The position numbers and the translations under genes are program-made. Positions 51,197 to 60,400 of a stretch of 64,000 nucleotides of DNA are shown piece by piece. Origin of the DNA: Paenibacillus sp. sptzw28 (GTDB taxonomy: Bacteria; Bacillota; Bacilli; Paenibacillales; Paenibacillaceae); the NCBI RefSeq assembly GCF_019550795.1, contig NZ_CP080545.1, positions 3,196,001 to 3,260,000 on the forward strand, given 5' to 3'. The notes beneath the pieces are model-generated. The model made no database searches, was not told the origin of the DNA, and worked only from the letters and a program-made list of their open reading frames with translations. The number at the start of each line of letters is the position of its first letter. Positions within the stretch are counted from its first letter, which is position 1.

Positions 51197-51676
51197 CTAC
51201 TCTTTTATTTGAGATGCAACTAAGGTTACATCAGTATCCGTTGTATCAATAGTAGTCATAGGTGGGTTAAAGTTCTTATCGGCAATATCAAGCAATGCCT
51301 TAGCAAAGTTTTTGTGGTCCTGAATCATTTCCTCAGACCAATTTCTTTCAAGTAAGCGTTTCTCACGAGTTTCTTCATTACAGTGTAGGTTTATGTAATA
51401 TACATGCTTAAAATAAGGGAAATCCACACATTTTTCAATATCCCAAGGCATCATTGACCCGCATATAATAGTCATGCGTCCACTTTGAGCGATATTTCGT
51501 GCAACTCGAAGCCAAATATTCCGCATTTTCTCCCAATCATGTCCGATAAACTCAACAATATTATCAGGGTCAAAAACATCAGAATCTGGCATTATTCTGC
51601 GTAATTCTTGAACGACATATGTTTTTCCTGACCCACTTGCGCCTGTTACGATAAATAAAGGCAATTTATTTTCCAT
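51197..51676 (-). CDS. P-loop ATPase/kinase-like protein
   Basis: LFIVTGASGSGKTYVVQELR is a Walker A motif (GASGSGKT). FDPDNIVEFIGHDWEKMRNI then WLRVARNIAQSGRMTIICGS (Walker B-like strand) and CNEETREKRLLERNW (lid arginine) follow. The 159-residue layout fits small nucleotide or metabolite kinases of the AAA_33/CPT group. The target is unknown. ATG 51676 follows GGTGGGGGT; the frame extends five codons upstream without need. It is a single gene flanked by hairpins. Confidence 0.85.
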   Translation of the reverse strand: MENKLPLFIVTGASGSGKTYVVQELRRIMPDSDVFDPDNIVEFIGHDWEKMRNIWLRVARNIAQSGRMTIICGSMMPWDIEKCVDFPYFKHVYYINLHCNEETREKRLLERNWSEEMIQDHKNFAKALLDIADKNFNPPMTTIDTTDTDVTLVASQIKE

Positions 51677-51800
51677 TAGTTGTACCCCCACCTATCTACT
51701 TATATTTTACAATTATAGCATCTCACAAACGATATGGAGGGTAGTAAACAATTATAACCAAACTCCCGTTTGTTGAGCCATCCGCGCTCAGCACATAAAA

Positions 51801-51825
51801 AAACGATGGATCGGTTCCATCGTTT
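51801..51825. terminator. Bidirectional terminator-like hairpin
   Basis: AAACGATGGA, TCGGT, TCCATCGTTT: a perfect ten-base stem, with A-run before it and CTCGTATCCGTTAGTTCAAT after it, so it is also a CCGTTAGC-family member. It lies between the YCII gene and the P-loop gene. Confidence 0.7.
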
Positions 51826-51862
51826 CACTCTCGTATCCGTTAGTTCAATCATTTCCCACTTC

Positions 51863-52240
51863 TTATTGCTCCCCCGACAACTCCGGCGCCTCAAATACTT
51901 GACGCAATTCAATCTGACCTTCCCCATGTCCTTGCGGGTCTGGCATCCGCATGGCCCACTCGATTGCTTCTTCCCTCGACTTCACATCAATCAGAATGAA
52001 CCCGGCAATCAATTCTTTCGTTTCCGTAAATGGGCCATCCATAACTACCGGCTTTTCCCCTGGTTTTGGATATGAAATACGAATCCCATTTGAACTTGGA
52101 TGAAGTCCTTTTGCCGCAACCCGCACGCCTGCCTTAACTAATTCCTCATTGTACTTCGTCATGGCTTCAATGAGCTCTGGGTCCGGGAGATTTGCCCCTT
52201 CCGAATTCTTCGAGGCTTTGACAATCAACATAAACAGCAT
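51863..52240 (-). CDS. YCII-related (DGPF) protein
   Basis: MLFMLIVKASKNSEGANLPD and VVMDGPFTETKELIAGFILI then DVKSREEAIEWAMRMPDPQG show the DGPF motif of YCII-related proteins. In many bacteria this family is encoded beside ECF42-type sigma factors. Here the next gene upstream is exactly such a sigma factor, broken at its 5' end. ATG 52240 is chosen because AAAGGAGGAAC sits upstream. Its role may be as an accessory or target protein of that sigma factor. Confidence 0.85.
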   Translation of the reverse strand: MLFMLIVKASKNSEGANLPDPELIEAMTKYNEELVKAGVRVAAKGLHPSSNGIRISYPKPGEKPVVMDGPFTETKELIAGFILIDVKSREEAIEWAMRMPDPQGHGEGQIELRQVFEAPELSGEQ

Positions 52241-52472
52241 AAAAAGTTCCTCCTTTTTTTTAAAGGCCAATCCCCTAATTGACCTCTATATAAATACAAC
52301 GAACCGGTATCTTCAAAATCGACACATTGATCAAAAATTTAAAATGAGATCGTTACGTATAAATTTGATCGTGTAATTCATGGCATAGGCTGGCTTGCCA
52401 CGGCTCTTTTGAATTTCTCGATAAACTTCGTAACCTCTTGAATTGTTTGAGATTCTTCTCTCGTTTCTTGTC

Positions 52473-53083
52473 TTATTCTAAGTTGCAATCGGAAGCGCGC
52501 TTCAAAAGGTACTTGCGTTCCTTTTCATTACGCGCTAGAGCTGCAGCACGATTGAATTCTAAACATGCTTCTTGCTTGCGGCCCAGTTTCATGAGAAAGT
52601 CCCCTCGAATGCTTGGCAATAGGTGGTAGTTTTTCAAGGATGGTTCTTGGATTAACATATCGACGACTTCTAGCCCCACTTCTGGACCGAACGCCATTGA
52701 GAGCGCGACAGCACGATTCAGTTCGACGACGGGTGATGATGCAAGCTGGGAGAGAGCGTCGTAAAGCGCCGAAATCCAGACCCAGTCCGTTTCCGAAACC
52801 GTACGGGCACGGGCATGACACGCTGCAATCGAGGCTTGAATTAGATAAGGGCCGTACGCCCTGTCGAGACGCTCGGCCCGTTCGATTGCAGTCAGCCCCC
52901 TGCGAATGAGCAGATGATCCCATAACGCCCGGTTCTGATCCATGAGCAGAATCGGTTCTCCACTCGGGTTAACCCGTGCCCTGAATCTGGACGATTGAAT
53001 TTCCATCAGCGCCACGAGTCCATGGACTTGCGGCTCGTCAGGCGCGAACTCAGCCAATATCCGTCCAAGCCGCAGCGCCTCCT
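52473..53083 (-). pseudogene. ECF42-like sigma factor, C-terminal (DUF6596) part only
   Basis: EALRLGRILAEFAPDEPQVH then GLVALMEIQSSRFRARVNPS and DWVWISALYDALSQLASSPV, VELNRAVALSMAFGPEVGLE, YHLLPSIRGDFLMKLGRKQE are the helical extension typical of ECF42 sigma factors. The sigma2 and sigma4 domains are missing: similarity stops at about 53083, where the structured repeat 53084-53262 begins. The repeat element therefore truncated the gene, leaving the YCII partner intact. Confidence 0.82.
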
Positions 53084-53262
53084 ATATCTGGAAATGTCTG
53101 GGGCGACAACCTCCCCCTCTATTTCCGTACACCTTCATGTTGCCAATGTCATTTAACGGGGTCGCTCTCCCAAACTTTCAACCCTCATAAAAGGGGCGAA
53201 ATCCTGCGAATAAGCGAGCATTCGTGAGAAAATTAAATCGTACCGAGGGAGCTTAATGCTTA
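53084..53262. repeat. Structured repeat related to 1585-1740
   Basis: ACAACCTCCCCCTCTATTTC, CACCTTCATGTTGC, GAAATCCTGCGAATAAGCGA and CGTGAGAAAA then ATCGTACCGAGGGAG are shared, inverted, with 1585-1740. The stretch between the ends is different in sequence and similar in length. No gene lies inside. Confidence 0.6.
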
Positions 53263-53313
53263 TCGGCAATCTAAATCATTAATTGCCTGTCTTATTACTC
53301 ACAATAACCCTTC

Positions 53314-53958
53314 TCAATCATTGGTGACCCTTCCTTTATACGTCACGTGGTCTTCCGATTTGATCTCGATCACGTTGCTGCCGAGTTTCTTCTTATCCTT
53401 ATAGGCGGTTATCTCAAGCATACTCTCAGTTGCCACTTGTCCATCTACAAGAGGAGACCAGTAGATCGTATCACCTGACTTAACAATCGCTTCTTTCCCC
53501 TGGTATCTCACCTTTGAATCCGACGGATTCCATAATAACAACTCCCCTTCTGATGTTCGCAAGCTAATCTGGTCTGCATCCTTAGAAACAATTGTTATAG
53601 GAAATCCTGGCACACTGCTCATAAACATTGAGTATTGACCGAGCGGGAAATCTACATCTGGTTTTACCACTTGGGGGGTACCGTCTGCCGCATAAGCAGT
53701 GATAACGAATCCATTAAACAATGTAGATGGACCGCTATTGGTTTGACCACCATTATGAAAAATAAGTGGTCCTCCAATGATAAGGAGGAATACAATCACA
53801 CAGGCAGCGGAAATCATTGCGACTTTATAACGAAATGAGCGAACTCTTATTTGAGTAACACTGGAACCAGAACCAATCTTGCTGATTATGTTTTGTTTGA
53901 GCTCATCGTCCAGCTTTATTCCATTCATCCCTTTCACATACTTAGATCTCAACGTCAT
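53314..53958 (-). CDS. Probable anti-sigma factor (membrane protein)
   Basis: A cytoplasmic N-terminus of about 50 residues (KLDDELKQNIISKIGSGSSV) is followed by a transmembrane helix (VAMISAACVIVFLLIIGGPL) and an extracellular beta domain (FNGFVITAYAADGTPQVVKP, VDFPLGQYSMFMSSVPGFPI). The order after an ECF sigma gene with a 17-base overlap is the typical sigma/anti-sigma arrangement. It has no DUF4179 signature, so it belongs to a different group from the one at 5.4-6.7 kb. GATGACGTTGAG-type sequence precedes ATG 53958. Confidence 0.8.
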   Translation of the reverse strand: MTLRSKYVKGMNGIKLDDELKQNIISKIGSGSSVTQIRVRSFRYKVAMISAACVIVFLLIIGGPLIFHNGGQTNSGPSTLFNGFVITAYAADGTPQVVKPDVDFPLGQYSMFMSSVPGFPITIVSKDADQISLRTSEGELLLWNPSDSKVRYQGKEAIVKSGDTIYWSPLVDGQVATESMLEITAYKDKKKLGSNVIEIKSEDHVTYKGRVTND

Positions 53959-54430
53959 CGTCCAAGCCTCCCATTAATTTTGCCTTCAGAAGCTCTTTTG
54001 CTCGTTTCAGTTGCGTCCGAATCGTGCCCTCTTTACGATTCAGAAGCTCGGCAATCTCTGCTGTTTTGTAGCCTTCATAATAGTAGAGATGAATGACCAT
54101 TCGGTATTTCCGAGGGATCTCAAGAACAGAGGACACTACCTCCATACTCTCGATATGCTCAATAGGCAGTGGTATATCGTCAACAGTAGAGAACCATTTC
54201 TTCCACGGACTTCTGATCACGTCTTTGCACTTATTTATCGTCACTCGAATGATCCAAGCCTTCTCGTGCTCGGCATCGTTGAAGGGACGGTGGTGCTTAA
54301 ATAGCTTGATATAGACCTCTTGACACACATCCTGCGCATCCGCTAGGTTTCCGAGGTGGGTTAGTGCCAATCGCAGCACCATGTCGGCGTATTTGTTCAC
54401 CAAGATTGCTAAGTATTCATTCTTACCCAT
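53942..54430 (-). CDS. ECF RNA polymerase sigma factor
   Basis: Region 2: LVNKYADMVLRLALTHLGNL, ADAQDVCQEVYIKLFKHHRP and EKAWIIRVTINKCKDVIRSP. Region 4: KYRMVIHLYYYEGYKTAEIA then ELLNRKEGTIRTQLKRAKEL. The listed start, ATG of MGKNEYLAILVN, follows family alignments; the open frame extends 22 codons further upstream, and a strong GAGGAGGGG lies inside that extension without a start codon at the right distance, so the start is uncertain. It overlaps the anti-sigma gene by 17 bases. Confidence 0.9.
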   Translation of the reverse strand: MGKNEYLAILVNKYADMVLRLALTHLGNLADAQDVCQEVYIKLFKHHRPFNDAEHEKAWIIRVTINKCKDVIRSPWKKWFSTVDDIPLPIEHIESMEVVSSVLEIPRKYRMVIHLYYYEGYKTAEIAELLNRKEGTIRTQLKRAKELLKAKLMGGLDDDVEI

Positions 54431-54552
54431 CTCGTTGCTTTCCCATTGCTCCCCTCCTCTACTCATAACATTTTGAATCATGGGGAAATGTTTCATTGAA
54501 CTTAAAAAAATAACATGGGAATGGTTGGGATAGAATCAATCAATAGTATATC

Positions 54553-54579
54553 AAGGCTGCCAATCGAGCTGGCAGCCTT
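54553..54579. terminator. Stem-loop terminator
   Basis: AAGGCTGCCA, ATCGAGC, TGGCAGCCTT then GTCATT: a ten-base perfect stem upstream of the sigma gene. It probably ends some transcript, but no gene flanks it closely. Confidence 0.6.
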
Positions 54580-54682
54580 GTCATTAAGCTATATAGTTTC
54601 CTGTTAATTGAACAAATTTATAAATTTTCTCTTTGAATTCCTCAGCACATCATTGTGCATTACTGCCAGTTGGTTAAGCGAG

Positions 54683-54738
54683 GGGCTGCCGCGCGGCAGC
54701 CCTTTCGGCATTTAACTATAGTTCTCCGTTAGCGGAGA
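54683..54738. repeat. Intergenic hairpin repeat (CCGTTAGCG family)
   Basis: GGGCTGCCGCGCGGCAGCCC (54683-54702) and, 20 bases on, TCTCCGTTAGCGGAGA (54723-54738). The second box is itself a small palindrome. The gap 54431-54933 has no supported gene. Confidence 0.65.
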
Positions 54739-54933
54739 CATGTTTTCTAACTGCCATTAAATCCCAAATCGACATGACTTATCCTTTGGCACTTATTCGC
54801 ACAAGTACTTCGTCCCGCCGTTTCCTTTTATCGTTATTCACATATTCTGTAGTACCTGATAGCGGAAAGAAAAATATTCAAATGAACCTTCACGTCCAGC
54901 ATTGCTGCTATCTTCAGGAAGGGGAAATTATTT

Positions 54934-55191
54934 GTGAATTTTACTTTCAAAAACTTCGCCAGGATGTTTATTGGTAGACGTGTTGTCATTTTTACAACAG
55001 GCTCGCCCCGCGGCTTAAACGGATCTCCTGAACCTGCTAGATTCCAAGGTATGATTCGCGAAGCAGGAAAAGATTTCATTTGTTTTATTACGGATGATAG
55101 AAGACGCATCATTATTATAAACGATGAGATCGTTGATTTGGTCACACCTAGTTCGAGAACAAGAAATTCGAGAACCTTAGGTAAACGATAA
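54934..55191 (+). CDS. Small beta-barrel protein (DUF2642/CotB-like), first of a pair
   Basis: FKNFARMFIGRRVVIFTTGS then GSPEPARFQGMIREAGKDFI and DDRRRIIIINDEIVDLVTP. The pattern GRRV.I.T...G...G..R..GKD...I....R.I.I...EI..L looks like a small Sm-like barrel found in spore coat/DUF2642 proteins. The start is GTG 54934 behind AAGGGG. The downstream gene 55208-55444 is a paralogue; they are 16 bases apart and form an operon ending in a terminator. Confidence 0.7.
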   Translation: MNFTFKNFARMFIGRRVVIFTTGSPRGLNGSPEPARFQGMIREAGKDFICFITDDRRRIIIINDEIVDLVTPSSRTRNSRTLGKR

Positions 55192-55207
55192 GAAAAGGGG
55201 TTTTTAG

Positions 55208-55444
55208 ATGTTAACCTTCCGGCAAAGAGTACAAAGATTATTAGGAAGACGGGTATTCATTTCCACAACCGCACTCGCCGTCGACGAAGCCGGTTCAGCA
55301 GAATTCGACGGAGTTTTAAGAATTGTCGGCAAAGACGTGCTTGTTATCATTTCAGGACAGAGACCAATAGCCATAAGAATTAGCGAGATTATATCGTTAA
55401 GACCCCTCAACAACAGAACAACTCTTAAAAGAAAGCTCACCTAA
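55208..55444 (+). CDS. Small beta-barrel protein (DUF2642/CotB-like), second of a pair
   Basis: MLTFRQRVQRLLGRRVFIST then EFDGVLRIVGKDVLVIISGQ and RPIAIRISEIISLRPLNNRT. It aligns with the preceding gene over most of its length, so the pair arose by duplication. AAAAGGGG lies upstream of ATG 55208, and a terminator overlaps the stop codon. It could be a spore-coat or small RNA-binding protein; the assignment rests only on the pattern of conserved positions. Confidence 0.72.
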   Translation: MLTFRQRVQRLLGRRVFISTTALAVDEAGSAEFDGVLRIVGKDVLVIISGQRPIAIRISEIISLRPLNNRTTLKRKLT

Positions 55445-55462
55445 CTTTTAGGCGAGTTTTTT
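55436..55462 (+). terminator. Terminator of the 54934-55444 operon
   Basis: CTCACCTAA (55436-55444), CTT, TTAGGCGAG (55448-55456) then TTTTTTAC. The stem is near perfect with a T-tract. Confidence 0.85.
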
Positions 55463-55554
55463 ACTTTCTGGTTAACCAGTCGCGAAAACGGTACAATTTG
55501 TTTGACGTTTAGTTAAACTGATCCGTTAGCTGAGAAGACCACCGGTTCACTGAA

Positions 55555-55690
55555 TTGCATTCCGTCATAGCGGCCTTAGTCTTAAATTCCATGGGACTAA
55601 GGCCGTTTAATTTCTCATCGCTCGTTATTGTAAAAGTGAATGTAATATACCTGCTCGTATTTCTTGACCCGCTGGTACACTTGATATTAG
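55555..55690 (-). pseudogene. IS3-family transposase OrfB, C-terminal fragment
   Basis: EKLNGLSPMEFKTKAAMTE is the standard end of IS3 OrfB (YNNERxxEKLNGLSPMEFR). Upstream the frame is shifted (TSRYITFTFTIT instead of YYIHFYNNER). Only about 35 codons remain, with no left part, so it is an old remnant. The rest of the 55463-55900 gap holds hairpins. Confidence 0.7.
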
Positions 55691-55744
55691 GCGACCTGAA
55701 ACTAATTATGCTTTTATTCAAGCATAGTTGTGTCGCATGGTCAT

Positions 55745-55794
55745 TAATTAAGCAGACAGGTATCGTTCAAAAACGACACAAGTCTGCTTAATTA
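55745..55794. repeat. Long inverted repeat
   Basis: TAATTAAGCAGAC (55745-55757) and GTCTGCTTAATTA (55782-55794) are perfect 13-base arms with a 24-base loop that contains GTTCAAAAACGACACAA. GTTGTGTCGC and TTTTGTGTCGC lie outside. It may be the end of a small element. Confidence 0.55.
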
Positions 55795-55853
55795 GCAGCT
55801 AAAGATATAATGATTGCTTATTTTATTTAAGCAGTTTTGTGTCGCTGCACATT

Positions 55854-55880
55854 TGTATTTGGTGTCATACACCAAATACA
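55854..55880 (-). terminator. Terminator of the GDSL hydrolase gene
   Basis: TGTATTTGGTGT, CAT, ACACCAAATACA: a perfect 12-base stem about 20 bases beyond the stop codon at 55901. A related sequence, GGTGTCATACACTATATAAC then CTTCATTTTTC, occurs at 20018-20055. Confidence 0.65.
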
Positions 55881-55900
55881 TCCATTTTTCAATGATAAAA

Positions 55901-57166
55901 CTAGCGAGATATATTAAGACAACGTGGGCCTGCAAAGCTTGAGAGCGGTACAGCCTCAGCCATCAATTGGTATCCTAAGTCGTTGCCATGAAGGTTGTCA
56001 TAACTGGTGCCGGGTTTCCACCACTCAGGGAACAAGGGATCAGCAACAGCGCTTTCAAAGTCAATAATACTGTCAAACTCACCTGAATTTTTGATCCATT
56101 CATTGATTTGGTGTCGTTTCTCTTGCACCTCTGGCGTACTATGAGTTCTGAATACGCTCGGTCTTGTCTCGTCGCCGGAAGGCGTAAGCAAGCCTCCGTG
56201 GACGCGGATACCATGCTTATGCGCCAAATCGATCACTTGACGATAACCCTTAATCAACTGCTCGACAGTAGCTCCTGCGGCGAGGTCATTAATCCCCTCG
56301 AGCACGATCAAGTCTGTAACCCCAGTTTGTGAGAACACATCGCGTTCCAGGCGGTCAAGTCCTCTTGGCCCACGATTTTTAGGATCATTCAAGACCAACA
56401 TGTTTCCTGTAATGCCCGCATTTAAAACAGATATAGGGATCTCGGCGTCGTTCAGCCTTTTTGCTAAAAAATCCGGCCAAGCCTTATCTTGATTCTGTGT
56501 AGAGAAGAAGCCGTCGGTGATAGAATCCCCAAGTGCGACCACTGTACCGGCCGGGCCGTCGGTAAGGACATCCAAGCCGTTAACAATCATCCAATCGGTA
56601 TTCGGTTTAATGAATGAGCTTCCGTCTTCCTCAGCGGCATGGTTGCCAGAGACGGACAAATACCCTACGTCGCTATCCCCGTAAAGAGATGAATGAGCGG
56701 TTACCCTACCTGTAGCTGTAGCGGCGTAAATGCTCACCGAAACCCGGGAGAGTGCCGGCACCGACAGCGCCACGGGATCACTCCATAACTCGGCTCCCGC
56801 CGGTATCGTTACGTTCCTTTTCCCGTTAAAGGTTACTGGCTTATTGGTACCGGGAACGACTGCGGCCAATTCCAATTGACGCCCTACGTACACATCATCA
56901 ATCGTCAAGGGTTGTTGACCGAAAACATTCGACAAGCGCACTCGCACCAATTCGCCGCTGATATGAGTATTAAATGTGGTGCGATAGGTAAGGTCGGCAA
57001 ATCCGGTTACCGTTTGGATCGGACTGGCCATCCAGGTTCCGACCCATGCCTGCTTCGTGCATTGGCTTGACGTGTTCGTCGCGGCTGTGGCCGGTAGAGC
57101 AGCAAGCGATGTCAAGGCGAGAATCAGAGTCAGTAAAATACCAAAATTTCGTTGCACTAAATTCAT
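55901..57166 (-). CDS. Secreted SGNH/GDSL hydrolase
   Basis: A signal peptide (MNLVQRNFGILLTLILALTS, LAALPATAA) precedes an N-terminal beta domain (WVGTWMASPIQTV, VRVRLSNVFGQQPLTIDDVY). The SGNH core has VVALGDSITDGFFST (nucleophile serine), LNAGITGNM (block II glycine), LEGINDL (block III asparagine) and YDNLHGND (Asp/His). This two-part form is typical of Paenibacillus extracellular esterases that may deacetylate plant polysaccharides. The start listed is the internal ATG at 57166, just after AAAGGA; the frame extends 17 codons upstream. It is near, and co-directional with, the rhamnogalacturonan gene, which also carries an esterase. Confidence 0.88.
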   Translation of the reverse strand: MNLVQRNFGILLTLILALTSLAALPATAATNTSSQCTKQAWVGTWMASPIQTVTGFADLTYRTTFNTHISGELVRVRLSNVFGQQPLTIDDVYVGRQLELAAVVPGTNKPVTFNGKRNVTIPAGAELWSDPVALSVPALSRVSVSIYAATATGRVTAHSSLYGDSDVGYLSVSGNHAAEEDGSSFIKPNTDWMIVNGLDVLTDGPAGTVVALGDSITDGFFSTQNQDKAWPDFLAKRLNDAEIPISVLNAGITGNMLVLNDPKNRGPRGLDRLERDVFSQTGVTDLIVLEGINDLAAGATVEQLIKGYRQVIDLAHKHGIRVHGGLLTPSGDETRPSVFRTHSTPEVQEKRHQINEWIKNSGEFDSIIDFESAVADPLFPEWWKPGTSYDNLHGNDLGYQLMAEAVPLSSFAGPRCLNISR

Positions 57167-57232
57167 TCCTTTCTTTTTCTTTTGATGAGTTTTAATGGGG
57201 CCGATTAAAGCCCGCACATGCTCTTAAACCAT

Positions 57233-57294
57233 GCTCAGTTACTTCAATAAGGAAAGAAGAGCCGCATCGCTGCAAGCTCCTCCACTATTGAATT
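57233..57294. repeat. Intergenic hairpin repeat (CCGTTAGCG family)
   Basis: CATGCTCAGTTACTTCAATA AGGAAAGAAG, AGCCGCATCGCTGCAAGCTC, CTCCACTATTGAATTGAGC. The left and middle parts fit the family; the right box is degenerate. Confidence 0.6.
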
Positions 57295-57457
57295 GAGCTG
57301 AATATTGATTACAGGCGTAGATAGATACTTTCAGCTTTTTTCAAATTCCTTTCTTTTTTCAAGTAATAATTTCCGCCCGATGCTCCGATTTAATCACGGC
57401 TATAAAGCTCGGCGAATCAATCCACCCGGGTTGGTTCGTACCCAAACGCGAAGCGGT

Positions 57458-60400
57458 TCACGGAGTCACGGCTACAGTATCCCGCGCACTGAAGAATCGA
57501 CCGTCCTTCGTTAAGCCGGTTACGGTCATTGTCACATTGCCGGATTGTCCGGCGAGTGCTTTCCGAACCTTCTGGCCCTCGAACTTGACCATGGTATCCG
57601 GTATGCCGTCCGCGTCGTAATCGCCCAGGGTACTCGGCTCCGATTGCGCGCTGATCGACTTGCCGTTCAGATGCAATTGGACGGTAGCCACGTCGACAAG
57701 CTGCCCGTTCCCCGGAAGCTCGATATAAGCCGTAACGGCATTTTCGTTGCTGCTGGCGGACAGCTTCAAAGTATCTGGCTTCACATCCGCCTCTGCACTT
57801 ATTTCCATCTGCGAAGCGGGTACGAGATAAATATTCGGCTTCGGTTGCGTCTTCATTCCGTCGCCCAGGTAGAAGCTCGGATGCGGCGGCTGATTATAGC
57901 CGACATTTTGCCAGGCGACGGCGAGGCGGTACTGCGGGTCGTGCATCAGCGTCCTGAACCGGTACCCCGTCACATCCGTCGTCGTATAGATGCGCAGCGC
58001 ACTGCTGTCCTCCGTCCTCCATACCACTTCTTCCCGCCAATCTCCGAACAGATCGGCCTGAAGGTTGGGCGTGCCTTTCGTGTAATTATTCGAAAACGTT
58101 CCGGTTGCCGTCATCATCCGGACAAGCTTGCTGTTCTCATAATCCCATTTGTCGATTTTGCCGACTCCGACACCGGCACTCTGGTTAAAGCTATGGTCCA
58201 GCAATTCACGGAGCAGGTCGCCATCCCACCATATGCCGAAATTGACGGACGGGATGTTATCGGAAATTTTCGTCCCGTCTACCGAATACACACCCCCGGT
58301 CGTAGCGTCCCAGTTTGATGAGCCGACAGCCCACATCTCCGCGCCGGGATAGCGGGGGTCGATATCGGCGGCCATCCCCCGACCGACGTCATAATTCGTC
58401 GGGATTCCCCAGAGCTTCTCTCCCGTTTCGGCGTCTCGGAATTCGATGCCGGCCGGGCTCGGATAATGTTCATGGACATCGAACACTTCTAGCCCAGGCC
58501 GGTTCGGAGCGAAATCGCTCACATGAAGCGCGTCGCCATGACCGAGTCCGGTTTTGTAAAGCGGCTTGCCGTCGTCGTCGATCGTCATCGCGCCATAGAT
58601 GATCTCGTCCTTGCCGTCAAAATCGACATCCGCTACGCTCAGCTGATGGTTCCCCTCGCCGACGAACTGTTCATACCCGTCATCGTTCGTATCGAAACGC
58701 CACAGCTTCGAAAGCTTGCTGTCACGGTAGTTGTAAGCGACGACAACCGTTCGGGTGTAATAACCGCGAGCCATAATCAGACTGGGCCGTTCGCCGTCCA
58801 GATAAGCCACGCCGGCGAGAAAGCGGTCTGCCCTATTGCCGTATCCGTCGCCCCAATCCGCTACATTGCCTCGCGGCGGATCATAGTCGGTCGTAACGAG
58901 CGCTTTTCCGGATTCCCCGTTAAAAATTGTCAAATATTCTGGACCCGCCAAAATATATCCGTTTGAATAGCGGAAGTCCGCATTGGCATCCCCAATGACT
59001 TGTCCTGCGCCGTCCACCGTTCCATCGGCAGTTTTTGCCGCAATTTCCGCTTTGCCGTCGCCGTCGAGATCGTATGCCATAAACTGGGTGTAATGCGCGC
59101 CGGCACGGATATTGCGCCCCATGTCGATGCGCCACAGATGCGTGCCATCGAGCTTATAGGCATCGAGATACACATTGCCCGTGTATCCGGAATGGGAATT
59201 ATCGTGCGAATTGGACGGATCCCATTTCACGATCAGTTCGTACTTTCCATCGCCGTCCAGATCCGCCGTGCTGGCGTCATTGGCGCTGTACGTGTAGGGA
59301 TCGCCGATCGGCGTTACGCCGCCCTCGGGCTTCTGCAGCGGGACGTCTAAGTAAGCGTTGTTCCACACAGAAGCACGCTCTCCTCTTGGCTGCTCAACCC
59401 CATCGATGACGGGACGAACCTCGTAATGCGAACCAATCGCCCCTTCCGCATCCACATAGTTCGTGCTGCCAACGATCGGAGTCCCGTTGATTTTCACTCC
59501 GTCGCGGTACAGGTTGAAGGAGATATCGTCCGGATCTGTACCGAGCATTCGCCAACTGATGTAGATGCGTTCGTCGGTCTTGACCGCAACAAGAGCGCGG
59601 TCGATATTCTCCATCTGCCGCTTCAACACGGTTACGGCAGGCGTGACCATCGTTTCGGACTGCCCGGAGACGCCGCCCGCGCTGACGGCGGCAACCCTAT
59701 AATAGTACGGGATCGTCGTCAAAACGCCGGTGTCGGTAAACGACGTCTGCCGCGTCCGGCCAATCCATTCATAAACTCCGTTTTCCTTTTTGGTGCGATA
59801 GACGTTGTACGAGCCCGCCCCTTCCGACGCATTCCAACTAAAGGTTATGTCGTTTTTGTTGACGGCTCCGAGCGTAAGCTGCGTCGGTACAGGAGGAACC
59901 GGAACGTTCGGATCGATCATCGACACATCGAGCGGCATCGAAGGAACGGTTTCCGTTCCTGTCTTGTCGACAGCAGTCACCGTAAATGTATACCGGATGC
60001 CTACATCGACCGTCGTATCGGTATAGGCATTCGTGTTCACGCTTCCGATCATTTGGTCCCCGGACTTGCCCTCCTCTTGGCGGTATACGTTGTATAGAAC
60101 CGCATCGTCGACAGCCTTCCACGATATCGCCACGGATGGAGAAATGGAATCCAGCTCGAGCCGGTCTATTTTCAATTCGGACGGAGCCAGCATGATCGGC
60201 GTAATCTCCAGCCCGTTCACGATGCCTGTCGAGCCGCTGAAGACGAAGTTCATCTGCCCGTCCTTGACGGAGATTGGCGAGATGACCCGCTCTGTGTAGC
60301 TTTTGCTCGGCGAGGTGACGGTTCCGTAGCTTTTCCCTTCGACGGCAACGTCCGTCCGGGCACTGCCGATCATATCGCCGACATACACCTTCGACGCATA

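Noticed and set aside
57545..58318. 257-residue plus-strand frame and similar frames opposite the pectin gene
   Set aside because: High GC content on the opposite strand of the 1901-residue gene creates long open frames; they have no ribosome site or family match.
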